Shown here: positions 22,361-33,763 of the stretch, piece after piece
How the letters are laid out: each line of letters starts with the position of its first letter
Numbering within the stretch: position 1 is the first letter of the stretch
Assembly: GCA_009667805.1 (NCBI GenBank)
Contig: CM019064.1
Span: 109,900,328 to 109,964,327, forward strand
Direction: 5' to 3'
DNA from: Leptobrachium leishanense
Lineage: Eukaryota > Chordata > Amphibia > Anura > Megophryidae
DNA: 64,000 nucleotides
Translations under genes and position numbers: made by a program
Notes under the pieces: generated by a model
Databases searched by the model: none
What the model was told of the DNA's origin: nothing
What the model saw: the letters and a program-made list of their open reading frames with translations, nothing else

Positions 22361-23744
22361 CCAGTCTGCATTATTTACGTGTTATTTTTTGGATTTGGCA
22401 GAAAACGGGAAGGCAAAGGCAGCATCTCATGCCCCGGCTTGGACCAGCGCCTCCAGTGCCCCAGTGGAGGAGGAGGGGGAGCCACGGACGACCACCAGCG
22501 CTGGTATATACTGTTTTATTTTGCAACGACTTTTGGTCAAGAACAGAAACCTTTTTTGTTTACTGTGTTTTCATTTAATTTTTCTATATATAGCACAAGA
22601 GGTACAGGAGGAGGAGCAGGAGGAGGACGATGAGGGAGAGCGGGAGCCGGAGCCGCAGGAAGCCGCCAGTTCAGGTTCAAAAAATCAGTTTTGTTGTTTA
22701 CTGTATTTTTTCTTTCTTTAATTTCTTAGATATAGCACCGGAACCGGAAGAGGTGCTGACAGTGGTGGTGGAGGAGGTGGAGAAGGAGGGGGAGTCGGAG
22801 CCTCAGGAGGCCGCCAGCTCTGGTATATACTGTTATATTTTTTAAAGACTTTCAGTCAAAAATAGAAACCTGTTTTACTTACTGTATTTTCCTTCTTTCA
22901 TTTATTGGATATATAGCAGGAGAAGCCAGACCGAACAGGTCGAGCCTCAGGATGGCGATTGGGGAGCTACACCTGGCTGGCAATAAACTCCATGCCATCC
23001 AGGAGTTGCTAGAGGAGTTGCGGGAGCATCTTAACGGGTCTAGACCAGCCTCCTCCTCCCCTATGTTTGTCCCAGTTGGGCAGTTTGCCATGTGGTATTT
23101 TTTGTACATAAATTTTATATTTTTTCACTATTTTCCTGTGTTTGTGTGCGTTGCTTTTCCTTACTTAATATGTATTGCTTGGTTTCCTCACTGTTAAAAT
23201 TATATGTACATAAATGTATTGACATTTCTATGGACCCTTTGTCATAAATTTGTCAACATATTTGTGGCCATGAATGTGACTGTGCACATTCTACACTGCC
23301 TGCCTGGCCAAAAAATGTCACACACTTTAACACAACCTTGTACTGCCTTGAGATTTGATTACCGTGGCATGGTTTTGTTAAGCTTAGGCGATGTCACAAC
23401 ATGGATTTTTGTCCACAGTCACATTCATTGTATTACCAAGAATTTATCAAAAAATATTGATGGCAGCACTGCGTGTCATGAAGTCTTCTCCGACACAACC
23501 CAAAGATTCTCAGTGCGGCTCAGGTCTAGTTTAGTAAGTTGCCCCTGCTCGTGGCTTCACACACGCTGCACGCTTCACACCACACCTCCTCCCCGCTTCT
23601 CCCAGCTATGAGCTCTCTCCCACCGCTGCCCGCTAAGACGCTGCCTGCCAAGAAGGTCACATCTTTGCAGGACGACAACAGCGTGGGGGAACGGCAGCTG
23701 CCGACAGTCCTAAGACCTCATCGTGTATGGGTTGAGGGGTGTGC

Positions 23745-23945
23745 TTCCTTCCCAGCAGTGTGTGGATTCATATGCTGCATTAATTATACTGCAGAGAGGT
23801 GCTTCTCAGCAGTGTGTGGATTCATATGCTGCATTAATAATACTGCAGAGAGGCGCTTCCCCTCAGTGTGTGGATTCATATGATGCATTAATTATACCGC
23901 AGAGAGGCGCTTCCCCGCAGTGTACGGATTCATATGCTGCATTAA
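23745..23945. repeat. 54-bp tandem repeat, four units
   Basis: GGATTCATATGCTGCATTAA recurs at 23763, 23817, 23871 and 23925, an exact 54-bp period, with CAGAGAGGCGCTTC between. It sits in the 3' flank of the Myb/SANT-like gene and abuts the piggyBac MITE. Confidence 0.85.
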
Positions 23946-25818
23946 CCACTTGGCTGCTAAGGACGCGCTGAGCACGTCCTGCCAAGTGCTCCTCCTGTGC
24001 TAGGGATGCGCCGAGCGCGTCCCTAGCACAGGAGGCAGCAATCGACCGGGATTCAGGCTGATTGCTGCGCCCCCCCGGTGGGGGCTGGATCCTTATTCGG
24101 CGTCAAAAGGCGTCGGGTCACGATCCTCTCCCGGGAGCTGGCCGACATCTTGGATGTCGGCCAAGCTTCCGGGATCTCCCCCTGACGTGGCGTCATCGTG
24201 CATAGTGCAATGAAGTCAGTTCTGGAGTTAACCCAACAGGGTTATCCAAAGAGATTCGAAAAGTCACCGCACGTTCGGTGACTTTTCATTCTCTTCAATT
24301 CGGTTCCTTTTGCCGATCCCATTTCGGTGACCCTGCGGTGTATTCAGCAAGCACCACAGGGTCCCCGAATTGCAGGGAAAAGCTGCCGCAAACCTGACAA
24401 AAACTAACCGCAAAACCCAGCAAATGAACGCCGAAAACCCCCAAAAACATCTGGATTAACCTGCGAAAACCACGGAAAAAGCCCGAGCAGGAGCCGATCG
24501 CACACAGCCGAAGCAGCTGAGACCGCAGATCAGGGACGTGAATAAATTAGCAAAACCGTTTGTATGATTGTGTGAAAATGAAACGCTGTTTGCAAAGAAA
24601 CTACTGAGCGAAAATGTCTGAAATTTACACAGGAGGTCCAGGGAATGATAATAAAAAGGGCTGTTACAGAAAAATAAGTAAACTTAAAAAAAAAAAAAAA
24701 AAATCGGACTTTTAAAAAAAAAAAAAAAATCGGAAAAATGCTTAAAGTATCCTAAAAAAAATCTATAAATAAAGAGACTTATTGCTGCAGAATTTTATAA
24801 TGAACGGTTTATAAGATATTGAATTAAAACGGGAATATTTTTAACATTGAAGCCTATGGGATTCTCCTGAATTAACTTGCCGAATTAAACCACCGAATGG
24901 CAGGGCATTAGGGGAACCTTCCACTGCTGGTTTGTGTTCTCTGAATAGCCGAAGCAGTGCTTTTTCATGGGGATTTCACTGCCCTCGAACAGGCACCGAA
25001 CAGGCACCGAATGTGCAGGCAATTCGCCAGGATTTGGCGAATTGCCTGCTCTCTGGATAGCCGAATGGCCAGGAAAGGTAACTGAACGCTGATTTTCAGC
25101 GTTCGGTTACCTTTCTCAAGCAATTCGGATCTCTTTGGATAACCCTGCAATGGTGGAGATAGGAGGTGCCAATGAACCCCCTATCTCCTGATCTGTGGCA
25201 GCTAGGGGTTAATGTTTGGAATCGTTGGATCGACCAGAGGATGGCCTTTCCTACGCTACCAAACATGACCAGGTTACGTTAAAACTAAAAAATTATCAAA
25301 AATTAAAATATAATAAAAAAATATTTTAAAAAAATAAACAGGTTTTTTGTTTTGTTAATGTAGCAATATTGTTCCCCTTTCAATTATAATATGAACAATG
25401 ATGCTGCACTAAGGATTTTTGTATAGGGTGCGTTTGTTAAAAATAGTGTAATTTTTACCCAAAAAAATGTAACAAGTCCCCCATTTAAATTTTTTTAACA
25501 AGCGCAACTCATATAAAATATATCCGCAAACGCTTGCATGTTAAAATGTAAAAAAAACCACTTTACATCATGTAAATTATTGAAAATTCTAATTTTATTG
25601 CATTTTTTGTTATAATATACAGACAGGACATGAAGCATACATATAATAATGATATATTATGAATCTGCCGAGTCTGCCAGAAAGAATGATATATAACATG
25701 TCTGGGTCATATAATAAAATAAGGCTTCAAAACGCATTTAAACATGATGAGCGAAACCGGTACAAATGAGCTCAGCAACACAGCACACAGGTGTGAAATT
25801 CCTCAGCAGCGAAAACCT
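23946..25818 (-). mobile_element. piggyBac-type MITE, reverse copy, split by family X
   Basis: TTAA at 23942-23945 is followed by CCACTTGGCTGCTAAGGACG, the right terminus of the family, and the hairpin chain in reverse. After the family X insertion (24237-25147) the AT-rich half continues to CCTCAGCAGCGAAAACC near 25818. The second TTAA is not preserved. The large hAT-like copy at 28048 carries a copy of the same family in the equivalent place and orientation. Confidence 0.75.
24237..25147. mobile_element. Family X TIR element, copy 4 (complete)
   Basis: It starts CAGGGTTATCCAAAGAGATT and ends TCTCTTTGGATAACCCTG, with the 3-bp duplication CAA at 24234-24236 and 25148-25150. It is 911 bp long and similar to copy 3 throughout. 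It interrupts the hairpin chain of the piggyBac MITE. Confidence 0.85.
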
Positions 25819-26335
25819 TTTGTTCTGGTTTTTATTTTTAAAGTCAGACCATTTGGGTTGTGTCAGTTTTACATTTTTTAAATCGTTTTGTTCATTTTTT
25901 TTTGTTTCTTTCATACCATTTTAATATGATTAAATAAAGATGTGCAATGCATATTCATAAGAAAAATAGGATCTTTATTTAATAAAAAAAAGATAGAATC
26001 GGCAGAATTATCGTATCGACAGAATTATCGTATTGACAGAAAATATCAGATCCGAAAAACAAACTAATAAACCATTAGTTTACGTCAAAACGAATAGACA
26101 CTTTGAAACGAGGAGAACAGACGTTCCGAAAAACACGAAAATTTACGAAATCCCGAAAAAAAAGTCGATACGAAATCGAGCAGACCCGAAAACACGAAAA
26201 TGGCCGATATTCCGAAAAAAAAGTCTATCCGAAACAAACCGAACCGAAATGGAAATCGCCCGAAACGACCCGAGACGAACATTTTAAAAATCCGAACCGA
26301 ATCGAACCGATAAAAAAAAATTGGTGCACATGTCT

Positions 26336-27327
26336 AATTTTGGACCATTCTTCCAGAAGCGCATTTGTGAGTTCATACACTGATGTTGGACGAGAAGGCC
26401 TGGCTCTCAGTCTCCACTCTAATTCATCCCAAAGGTTTTCTATCGGGTTGAGGTTAGGACTCTGTGCAAGCCAGTCAAGTTCATCCACACCAGACTCTGT
26501 CATCTGTCTGTCATCACTCTGTCTTTATGGACCTTGCTTTGTGCACTGTTGGACATTCATGTTGGAAGAGGAAGGGGCCAGCTCCAAACTGTTCCCACAA
26601 AGTTGGGAGCATGGAATTGTCCAAAATGTCTTGGTATGCTGAAGCATTCAGAGTTCCTTTCACTGGAACTAAGGGGCCAAGCCCAGCTCCTGAAAAACAA
26701 ACCTACATGCACCATAATCCCCCCTCCACCAAACTTTACACTTGGCACAATGCAGTCAGACAAATACCGTTCTCCTGGCAACCGCCAAACCCAGACTCGT
26801 CCATCAGATTTCCAGATGGAGAAGCGTGATTCGTCACTCCAGAGAATGCATCTCCACTGCTCTAGAGTCCAGTGGCGGAGTACTTTACACCACTGCATCC
26901 GACGCTTTGCATTGCACTTGGTGATGTATGGCTTGGATGCAGCTGCTCGGCCATGGAAACCCATTCCATGAAGCTCTCTGCGCACTGTTCTTGAGCTAAT
27001 CTGAAGGCCACATGAAGTTTGGAGGTCTGTAGCGATTGACTCTGCAGAAAGTTGGCAACCTCTTCGCACTATGCTCCTCAGCATCCGCTGACCCCACTCT
27101 GTCAGTTTACATGTCCTACCACTTCGTGGCTGAGTTGCTGTCATTCCCAAACAATTCCACGTTCTTATAATACAGCTGACAGTTGACTGTGGAATATTTA
27201 GGAGCGAGGAAATTTCACGACTGGTTTTGTTGCACAGGAGGCATCCTATCACAGTTCCATGCTGGAATTCACTGAGCTCCTGAGAGCGACCCATTCTTTC
27301 ACAAATGTTTGTAAAAACAGTCTGCAT
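26336..27327 (-). pseudogene. Tc1-like transposase, broken
   Basis: The start codon is at 27327, or MGRSQ at 27294. The N-terminal region has the paired helix-turn-helix modules of Tc1 transposases: [18 protein letters not shown], then a GRP-like [11 protein letters not shown]. The catalytic domain shows [10 protein letters not shown] (second D) and, in another frame, QSPNLNPIENLWDELEW, which supplies the final acidic residue of the DD34E triad. At least one frameshift separates 26557 from 26503, and the C-terminus is cut at about 26336 by the large hAT-like element. It is non-functional. Confidence 0.9.
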
Positions 27328-27430
27328 GCCTAGGCGCTTGATTTTATACACCTGTGGCCATGGAAGTGATTGGAACACCTGATTCTGATTATTTGGATGG
27401 GAGAGCGAATACGTTTGGCAATATAGTGTA

Positions 27431-28039
27431 TATATTATTTGCATTTAGTAATGACTGACATACAGATGCAATATCACTTAACACCAGGAATGTAAGGGGA
27501 TAATTCAACTAAGAGTGAATTTGATGTCTTATAAACGCTCAACAATATTTCTAGAGAATGGGGGGGACTCTACAGTCTCGGGAAATCCCTATATTTACCC
27601 ATTACATAAAAACTTGAAGAAAAGAGGAGAGAGACCCCCTAAAGGGTGAGTGTGATTCTAATTCCCCTCCTCCATTTTACTCCCACCAAATGGTTCTGGA
27701 ATACTACACCAGATTGTGGCCTTCTGTGTTCTTTTATCTCGTTTGAGGGTGTGTATAAAGAAGGCGTTTGGGGAGGCTGATTGAACAACCCAGAAGGTTG
27801 GACTACTAGAGCGTTTACAAGCTCCGGACATTAATATATTCAACGTTTGAGACTAAACTTTGACTGGTCGTTCCCTTATTGATACGCTAGATATCTATTT
27901 CTCCCTCAATTTTCACAACACTTTGTATCCACTTTGTGATTTTAGGGTCACTTAAGTATTGAATTCACACAATATTTGTTGTGTCAAGTGTGTGCTCCAC
28001 TCTCTCCCTCCTCTTTTCTTCACTCATCACTTAACACCA
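27431..28039. other. Unassigned DNA between Tc1 and hAT copy B
   Basis: I recognise no gene or repeat. Its last eight bases, GCTTTGGG (28040-28047), are the duplicated target of the element that follows. Confidence 0.4.
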
Positions 28040-28059
28040 GCTTTGGGTAGGGATGTGCA

Positions 28060-28450
28060 CCGATTTTTTTTTCGATTCGATTCGATTCGATTTTTCGAAT
28101 TTTTAAACTTTTCGATTCGGCTCGTTTCGACTGCTTTCCGTTTCGATTCGGTTCGGTTCGATTCGTTTTTCGGGTACATGTATTTTTCGGAATATCGACC
28201 ATTTTTCGTATTTTCGGGTCACTTTACTAGGTTTATGTATCGACTTTTCGGAAAATTTTCGTTTTTCGGGATTGTACATGGTTTTCGGCATATCGGCAAT
28301 TTTTCGTATTTCGTAACTTTTCGTATTTCGGAACTTTTCGTATTTCGGAACTTTTCGTTTTTCGGAATTGTACATGGTTTTCGGTATATCGCCAATTTTT
28401 CGTTTTTCGGAACTTTTCGTTTTTCGAACGTCTGTTCTCGTTTCAAAGCT
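28060..28450. repeat. Subterminal TTTCGG-rich repeats
   Basis: There are many iterations of CGATTCGATT near the end, followed by repeated GGAACTTTTCGTATTTC units of about 22 bp near 28310-28350. Such dense subterminal motifs are usual binding arrays for hAT transposases. The opposite end (35690-35990) has the same vocabulary. Confidence 0.65.
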
Positions 28451-28610
28451 GTCTAACTCTATTCGTTTTGATGAAAAAACTACTATGGTTTACTTTTTTA
28501 ATACTACTTTATATATTTTTTATAATAAATTTTTGGTTTGTTTTTCGGATCCGATAATTCATTCTGTCGATACGATAATTCTGGCGATTCTATCGTGTTT
28601 TTTTAATTAA

Positions 28611-31600
28611 CCCTTTCGCTGCTGAGGCTTTTCCCGCCTCTGTGCTGAGGTCATTTTTACCGGTTTTGCTCATCATGTTTAAACGTGTTTTGAAGCTTAT
28701 TTTAGTATATTACCCAGACATATTATATATCGTTCTTTCCGTCAGACTCTGCAGATTAATAATATGTCATTATTATATGTATACGTCATGTCCTGTCTGT
28801 ATATTATAACAAAAAATGCAATAAAATATGTATTTTCAATAATTTACAATGTGTAAAGTGTTTTTTTTCACATTTTAACATGCGAGCAATTGCGGTTATA
28901 TTTTGTATGGGGTGCGCTTGTTAAAAAAATTAGAGATGGGGTCTCGTTACATTTTTTTTGGGGGGAAATTACGCGATTTTTAACAAACGCACCGCATACA
29001 AAAATCGTTAGTGCAGCATCATTGTTCACATTATAATTGAAATGGGAACAATATTGCTGCATTAACAAACCAAAAAAAGAAAAAAATGATTTTTTTTTTT
29101 TTTATAAATTTTTTTAAATATTTTTTATTTTTAATTTTTTTAAAAAAACTTTTTTCACTGTAGTGTTTGCTATCGTTGGAACCAAACTTTAACCCCTAGC
29201 TGCCACGGATCGGGAGATAGGGGGTTCATTGGAACCCCTATCTCCACCATTGGTGGCAACTAGGGGTTAACTCCAGGACTGGCGTCATCGTGCTATGCAC
29301 GATGACGCCAGTCCTCAGGGGGAGTTCCCGGAAGCTTGGCCGACATCCAACATCCTCATGGACATGCCCCAGCACCTCGTGGACATGCCCCAGCTCCTCG
29401 TGGACATGCCCCAGCACCTCATGGATATGCCCCAGCTCCTCGTGGACATGCCCCAGCTCCTCGTGGACATGCCCCAGCTCCTCGTGGACATGCCCCAGCA
29501 CCTCATGGATATGCCCCAGCTCCTCGTGGACATGCCCCAGCTCCTCGTGGACATGCCCCAGCTCCTCGTGGATATTGCCCCAGCACCTCGTGGATATGCC
29601 CCAGCTCCTCGTGGACATGCCCCAGCTCCTCGTGGACATGCCCCAGCTCCTCTTGGACATGCCCCAGCTCCTCATGGACATGCCCCAGCTCCTCATGGAC
29701 ATGCCCCAGCTCCTCATGGATATTCCCCAGCACCTCATGGATATGCCCCAGCTCGTGGACATGCCCCAGCACCTCATGGATATGCCCCAGCTCCTCGTGG
29801 ACATGCCCCAGCTCCTCGTGGACATGCCCCAGCTCCTCTGGACATGCCCCAGCTCCTCATGGACATGCCCCAGCTCCTCATGGACATGCCCCAGCTCCTC
29901 ATGGATATTGCCCCAGCACCTCATGGATATGCCCCAGCTCGTGGACATGCCCCAGCACCTCGTGGATATTGCCCCAGCACCTCGTGGATATGCCCCAGCC
30001 CCTCGTGGATATGTCCCAGCTCCTCGTGGACATGCCCCAGCTCCTCATGGATATTGCCCCAGCACCTCATGGATATGCCCCAGCTCGTGGACATGCCCCA
30101 GCACCTCGTGGATATTGCCCCAGCACCTCGTGGATATGCCCCAGCTCCTCGTGGACATGCCCCAGTCCTCGTGGACATGCCCCAGCTCCTCGTGGATATT
30201 GCCCCAGCACCTCGTGGATATGCCCCAGCTCCTCGTGGACATGCCCCAGCTCCTCGTGGACATGCCCCAGCTCCTCTTGGACATGCCCCAGCTCCTCATG
30301 GACATGCCCCAGCTCCTCATGGACATGCCCCAGCTCCTCATGGATATTGCCCCAGCACCTCATGGATATGCCCCAGCTCGTGGACATGCCCCAGCACCTC
30401 GTGGATATTGCCCCAGCACCTCGTGGATATGCCCCAGCCCCTCGTGGATATGCCCCAGCTCCTCGTGGACATGCCCCAGCTCCTCATGGATATTGCCCCA
30501 GCACCTCATGGATATGCCCCAGCTCGTGGACATGCCCCAGCACCTCGTGGATATTGCCCCAGCACCTCGTGGATATGCCCCAGCCCCTCGTGGATATGCC
30601 CCAGCTCCTCGTGGACATGCCCCAGCTCCTCATGGATATTGCCCCAGCACCTCATGGATATGCCCCAGCTCGTGGACATGCCCCAGCACCTCGTGGATAT
30701 TGCCCCAGCTCCTCGTGGACATGCCCCAGCACCTCGTGGATATGCCCCAGCACTCGTGGATATGCCCCAGCTCCTCGTGGACATGCCCCAGCACCTCGTG
30801 GATATGCCCCAGCACCTCGTGGATATGCCCCAGCACCTCGTGGATATGCCCCAGCTCCTCGTGGACATGCCCCAGCTCCTCATGGATATTGCCCCAGCAC
30901 CTCATGGATATGCCCCAGCTCGTGGACATGCCCCAGCACCTCGTGGATATTGCCCCAGCACCTCGTGGATATGCCCCAGCCCCTCGTGGATATGCCCCAG
31001 CTCCTCGTGGACATGCCCCAGCTCCTCATGGATATTGCCCCAGCACCTCATGGATATGCCCCAGCTCGTGGACATGCCCCAGCACCTCGTGGATATTGCC
31101 CCAGCTCCTCGTGGACATGCCCCAGCACCTCGTGGATATGCCCCAGCACCTCGTGGATATGCCCCAGCTCCTCGTGGACATGCCCCAGCACCTCGTGGAT
31201 ATGCCCCAGCACCTCGTGGATATGCCCCAGCACCTCGTGGATATGCCCCAGCTCCTCGTGGACATGCCCCAGCTCCTCATGGACATGCCCCAGCTCCTCA
31301 TGGATATTGCCCCAGCACCTCATGGATATGCCCCAGCTCGTGGACATGCCCCAGCACCTCGTGGATATTGCCCCAGCACCTCGTGGATATGCCCCAGCCC
31401 CTCGTGGATATGCCCCAGCTCCTCGTGGACATGCCCCAGCTCCTCATGGATATGCCCCAGCACCTCATGGATATGCCCCAGCTCGTGGACATGCCCCAGC
31501 ACCTCGTGGATATTGCCCCAGCACCTCGTGGATATGCCCCAGCCCCCGTGGATATGCCCCAGCTCCTCGTGGACATGCCCCAGCTCCTCATGGATATGCC

Positions 31601-33337
31601 CCAGCACCTCATGGATATGCCCCAGCTCGTGGACATGCCCCAGCACCTCGTGGATATTGCCCCAGCTCCTCGTGGACATGCCCCAGCACCTCGTGGATAT
31701 GCCCCAGCACCTCGTGGATATGCCCCAGCTCCTCGTGGACATGCCCCAGCACCTCGTGGATATGCCCCAGCACCTCGTGGATATGCCCCAGCACCTCGTG
31801 GATATGCCCCAGCTCCTCGTGGACATGCCCCAGCTCCTCATGGATATTGCCCCAGCACCTCATGGATATGCCCCAGCTCGTGGACATGCCCCAGCACCTC
31901 GTGGATATTGCCCCAGCACCTCGTGGATATGCCCCAGCCCCTCGTGGATATGCCCCAGCTCCTCGTGGACATGCCCCAGCTCCTCATGGATATTGCCCCA
32001 GCACCTCATGGATATGCCCCAGCTCGTGGACATGCCCCAGCACCTCGTGGATATTGCCCCAGCTCCTCGTGGACATGCCCCAGCACCTCGTGGATATGCC
32101 CCAGCACCTCGTGGATATGCCCCAGCTCCTCGTGGACATGCCCCAGCACCTCGTGGATATGCCCCAGCACCTCGTGGATATGCCCCAGCACCTCGTGGAT
32201 ATGCCCCAGCTCCTCGTGGACATGCCCCAGCTCCTCATGGACATGCCCCAGCTCCTCATGGATATTGCCCCAGCACCTCATGGATATGCCCCAGCTCGTG
32301 GACATGCCCCAGCACCTCGTGGATATTGCCCCAGCACCTCGTGGATATGCCCCAGCCCCTCGTGGATATGCCCCAGCTCCTCGTGGACATGCCCCAGCTC
32401 CTCATGGATATTGCCCCAGCACCTCATGGATATGCCCCAGCTCGTGGACATGCCCCAGCACCTCGTGGATATTGCCCCAGCTCCTCGTGGACATGCCCCA
32501 GCACCTCGTGGATATGCCCCAGCACCTCGTGGACATGCCCCAGCTCCTCGTGGACATGCCCCAGCTCCTCGTGGACATTGCCCCAGCACCTCGTTAGTGC
32601 AGCATCATTGTTCACATTATAATTGAAATGGGAACAATATTGCTGCATTAACGAACCAAAAAAAAGAAAAAAAAAATGTTTATTTAATTTTTATAATTTT
32701 CTTTTAAATATATTTTTATTTTTAATTTTTTAAAAAAAACTTTTTTCACTGTAGTGTTTGGTATCGTTGGAACGGCCATGCTCTGGCCGATCCAACCATA
32801 CCAAACTTTAACCCCTAGCTGCCACGGATCGGGAGATAGGGAGTTCATTGGAACTTCCTATCTCCACCGTTGGTGGCAGTTAGGGGTTAACTCTAGGACT
32901 GGCGTCATCGTGCTACGCACGATGACGCCAGTCCTCAGGGGGAGTTCCCGGAGGCTTGGCCGACATCCAAGATGTCGGCCAGCTCCGGGAAAGGATCACG
33001 AACCGGCGCTTTTCAGCACCGATTCGCGATCCAGCTCCCCAGGGGTTAATGCCAGGCACCATTTGGAAGGGCAGGCTGTGCCCTTCCAATTGGTGCCTGG
33101 GTTAACCCCCGCAACGCCGCCGATCGGGAGGGAGAGAGGTCGCTATGACACCTAATTTCACCGGCGGCGGTTCCGGATGCTGGGCTGACATCGAGGATGT
33201 CAGCCCGCACCGGGGGGCCAGCGATCGGCCGGAACCCGGCCGAACGCTGACCCAAAGGGAGGATGCGCTCAGCGCGTCCTCCGCATACCAGCAGCCATGC
33301 GGAGGACGCGCTGAGCGCGTCCTCCGCATCGACGTGT
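28611..33337 (+). mobile_element. piggyBac-type MITE expanded by a minisatellite
   Basis: It is bounded by TTAA at 28607-28610 and 33338-33341. The left end CCCTTTCGCTGCTGAGG and right end with GAGGACGCGCTGAGCG are those of the 1.2-kb element at 6640-7855. The extra 3.5 kb is the minisatellite (29350-32594) plus a repeated segment: 29005-29349 (from TCGTTAGTGCAGC to GGCCGACATCCAA) occurs again at 32591-32968 on the far side. It contains no genuine gene. Confidence 0.85.
29350..32594. repeat. 21-bp minisatellite, ~155 units, with higher-order blocks
   Basis: Units follow GCCCCAGC(T/A)CCTC(G/A)TGG plus A(C/T)AT, mostly 21 bp, with 22-bp (extra T) and 18-bp (GCCCCAGCTCGTGGACAT) variants. The 18-bp variant marks higher-order blocks. 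One 300-bp block at 31048-31347 is repeated unchanged in translation at 32006-32305, a 958-bp offset. Because 21 is a multiple of three and the unit has no stop on this strand, all three + frames stay open for more than 1090 codons. These are not genes. Confidence 0.95.
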
Positions 33338-33341
33338 TTAA

Positions 33342-33527
33342 CAGTGTGGAAACCAAGCAATACATAATTAACTTATTAACGTAAAGCAACGCACACAAAC
33401 AGGAAAATATAGAAAAAATAGAAAATTTATTTACAAAATGGGGAAGGGAAGGGAAGGGAAGATGCCAAGGATGGCAAACTGCCCAACAGGGGCACAAACA
33501 ACACAAACAAACATACATTTTAGAATT
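33342..33527. other. Short flank of the MITE inside hAT copy B
   Basis: Low-complexity (GGGAA)n occurs near 33437-33462. The stretch otherwise corresponds to 3'-flank sequence of the Myb/SANT-like gene. Confidence 0.4.
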
Positions 33528-33760
33528 ACTGGCATTTGAGGAGATGTTGGAGCTGGTCCGCATCTTTGATTACAAAGATTATGACTGCAGTAAGGGCCCT
33601 TACCGCAGGAAGAATAATTTTAGAAAGGATCGTATCATTGACAAGCTACGCGCACCACCATCCTGGAGGTGTTTGGAAAGACGGGACGAAGGACCAGATC
33701 AGAAAACGCTGGTCCGACCTCAAAGCAGGCGAGCAGGAGCAGCTGAGGCACATCCGTATT
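33528..33760 (+). pseudogene. Inverted fragment of Myb/SANT-like exon 1
   Basis: Starting with AFEEMLELVRIF, this segment repeats the DNA-binding exon but on the + strand, opposite to the gene at 33764-35532. A frameshift after KDRIIDKLRA moves the rest (KRWSDLK-type) to another frame. It abuts the last exon of the minus-strand gene head to head, so the copy arose by an inverted duplication or insertion. Confidence 0.7.
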
Positions 33761-33763
33761 GTC

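Larger units (their letters stand above)
21140..23197 (+). pseudogene. Myb/SANT-like multi-exon gene carried by hAT copy A
   Basis: Exon 1 (from ATG 21140) encodes a basic leader, then FEEMVELVRIF, KDRIL and DQLRKHWSDLK, a trihelix Myb/SANT-like DNA-binding fold of the kind found in transposon-encoded Myb-like proteins. Exons inferred from splice signals are 22402-22503, 22594-22674, 22736-22822 and 22917-23197. The three internal ones are multiples of three, all phase 1, and two are acidic modules ending EPQEAASSG. The last exon encodes an amphipathic helix (IGELHLAGNKLHAIQELLEEL) and ends at the stop at 23195. Lesions: TGA at 21377-21379 inside the Myb domain, and the exon 1 donor reads ATAAGT where the copy at 35190 has GTAAGT. 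A role as a DNA-binding accessory protein of a transposon is an inference. Confidence 0.65.
20095..26335 (+). mobile_element. Large hAT-like composite element, copy A
   Basis: The left end TGTGCGTTTCGGGTTTCGG and right end CCGATAAAAAAAAATTGGTGCACATGTC match, in opposite order, the two ends of the element at 28048-36115, which has a perfect 8-bp duplication. Here the extreme ends are eroded and no duplication is visible. Subterminal regions are made of TTTCGG/CCGAAA words. Cargo: a partial piggyBac MITE, two palindromes, a five-exon Myb/SANT-like gene (21140-23197), a 54-bp tandem repeat and a piggyBac MITE split by a family X copy. I find no hAT transposase. It interrupts the Tc1 transposase. 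Confidence 0.75.
19497..27428 (-). mobile_element. Tc1/mariner element split by nested insertions
   Basis: The left end CACTATATTGCCAAAAGTAT and right end GGCAATATAGTG are inverted repeats, with TA on both sides (19495-19496 and 27429-27430), the Tc1/mariner signature. Only three pieces are Tc1 DNA: 19497-19620, 20049-about 20094 and about 26336-27428, in total near 1.27 kb, a normal Tc1 length. A Harbinger MITE and a 6.2-kb hAT-like element account for the rest. The transposase reads leftward from 27327 and is broken. Confidence 0.9.

Noticed and set aside
29350..32594. CRISPR-like direct repeats
   Set aside because: The repeats are contiguous without unique spacers, and the context is a vertebrate transposon.
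29290..32626. Three overlapping + strand reading frames of about 1100 codons each
   Set aside because: They are the three translations of a 21-bp minisatellite whose unit has no stop in any + frame. They have no start context or splice context and no non-repetitive protein sequence.
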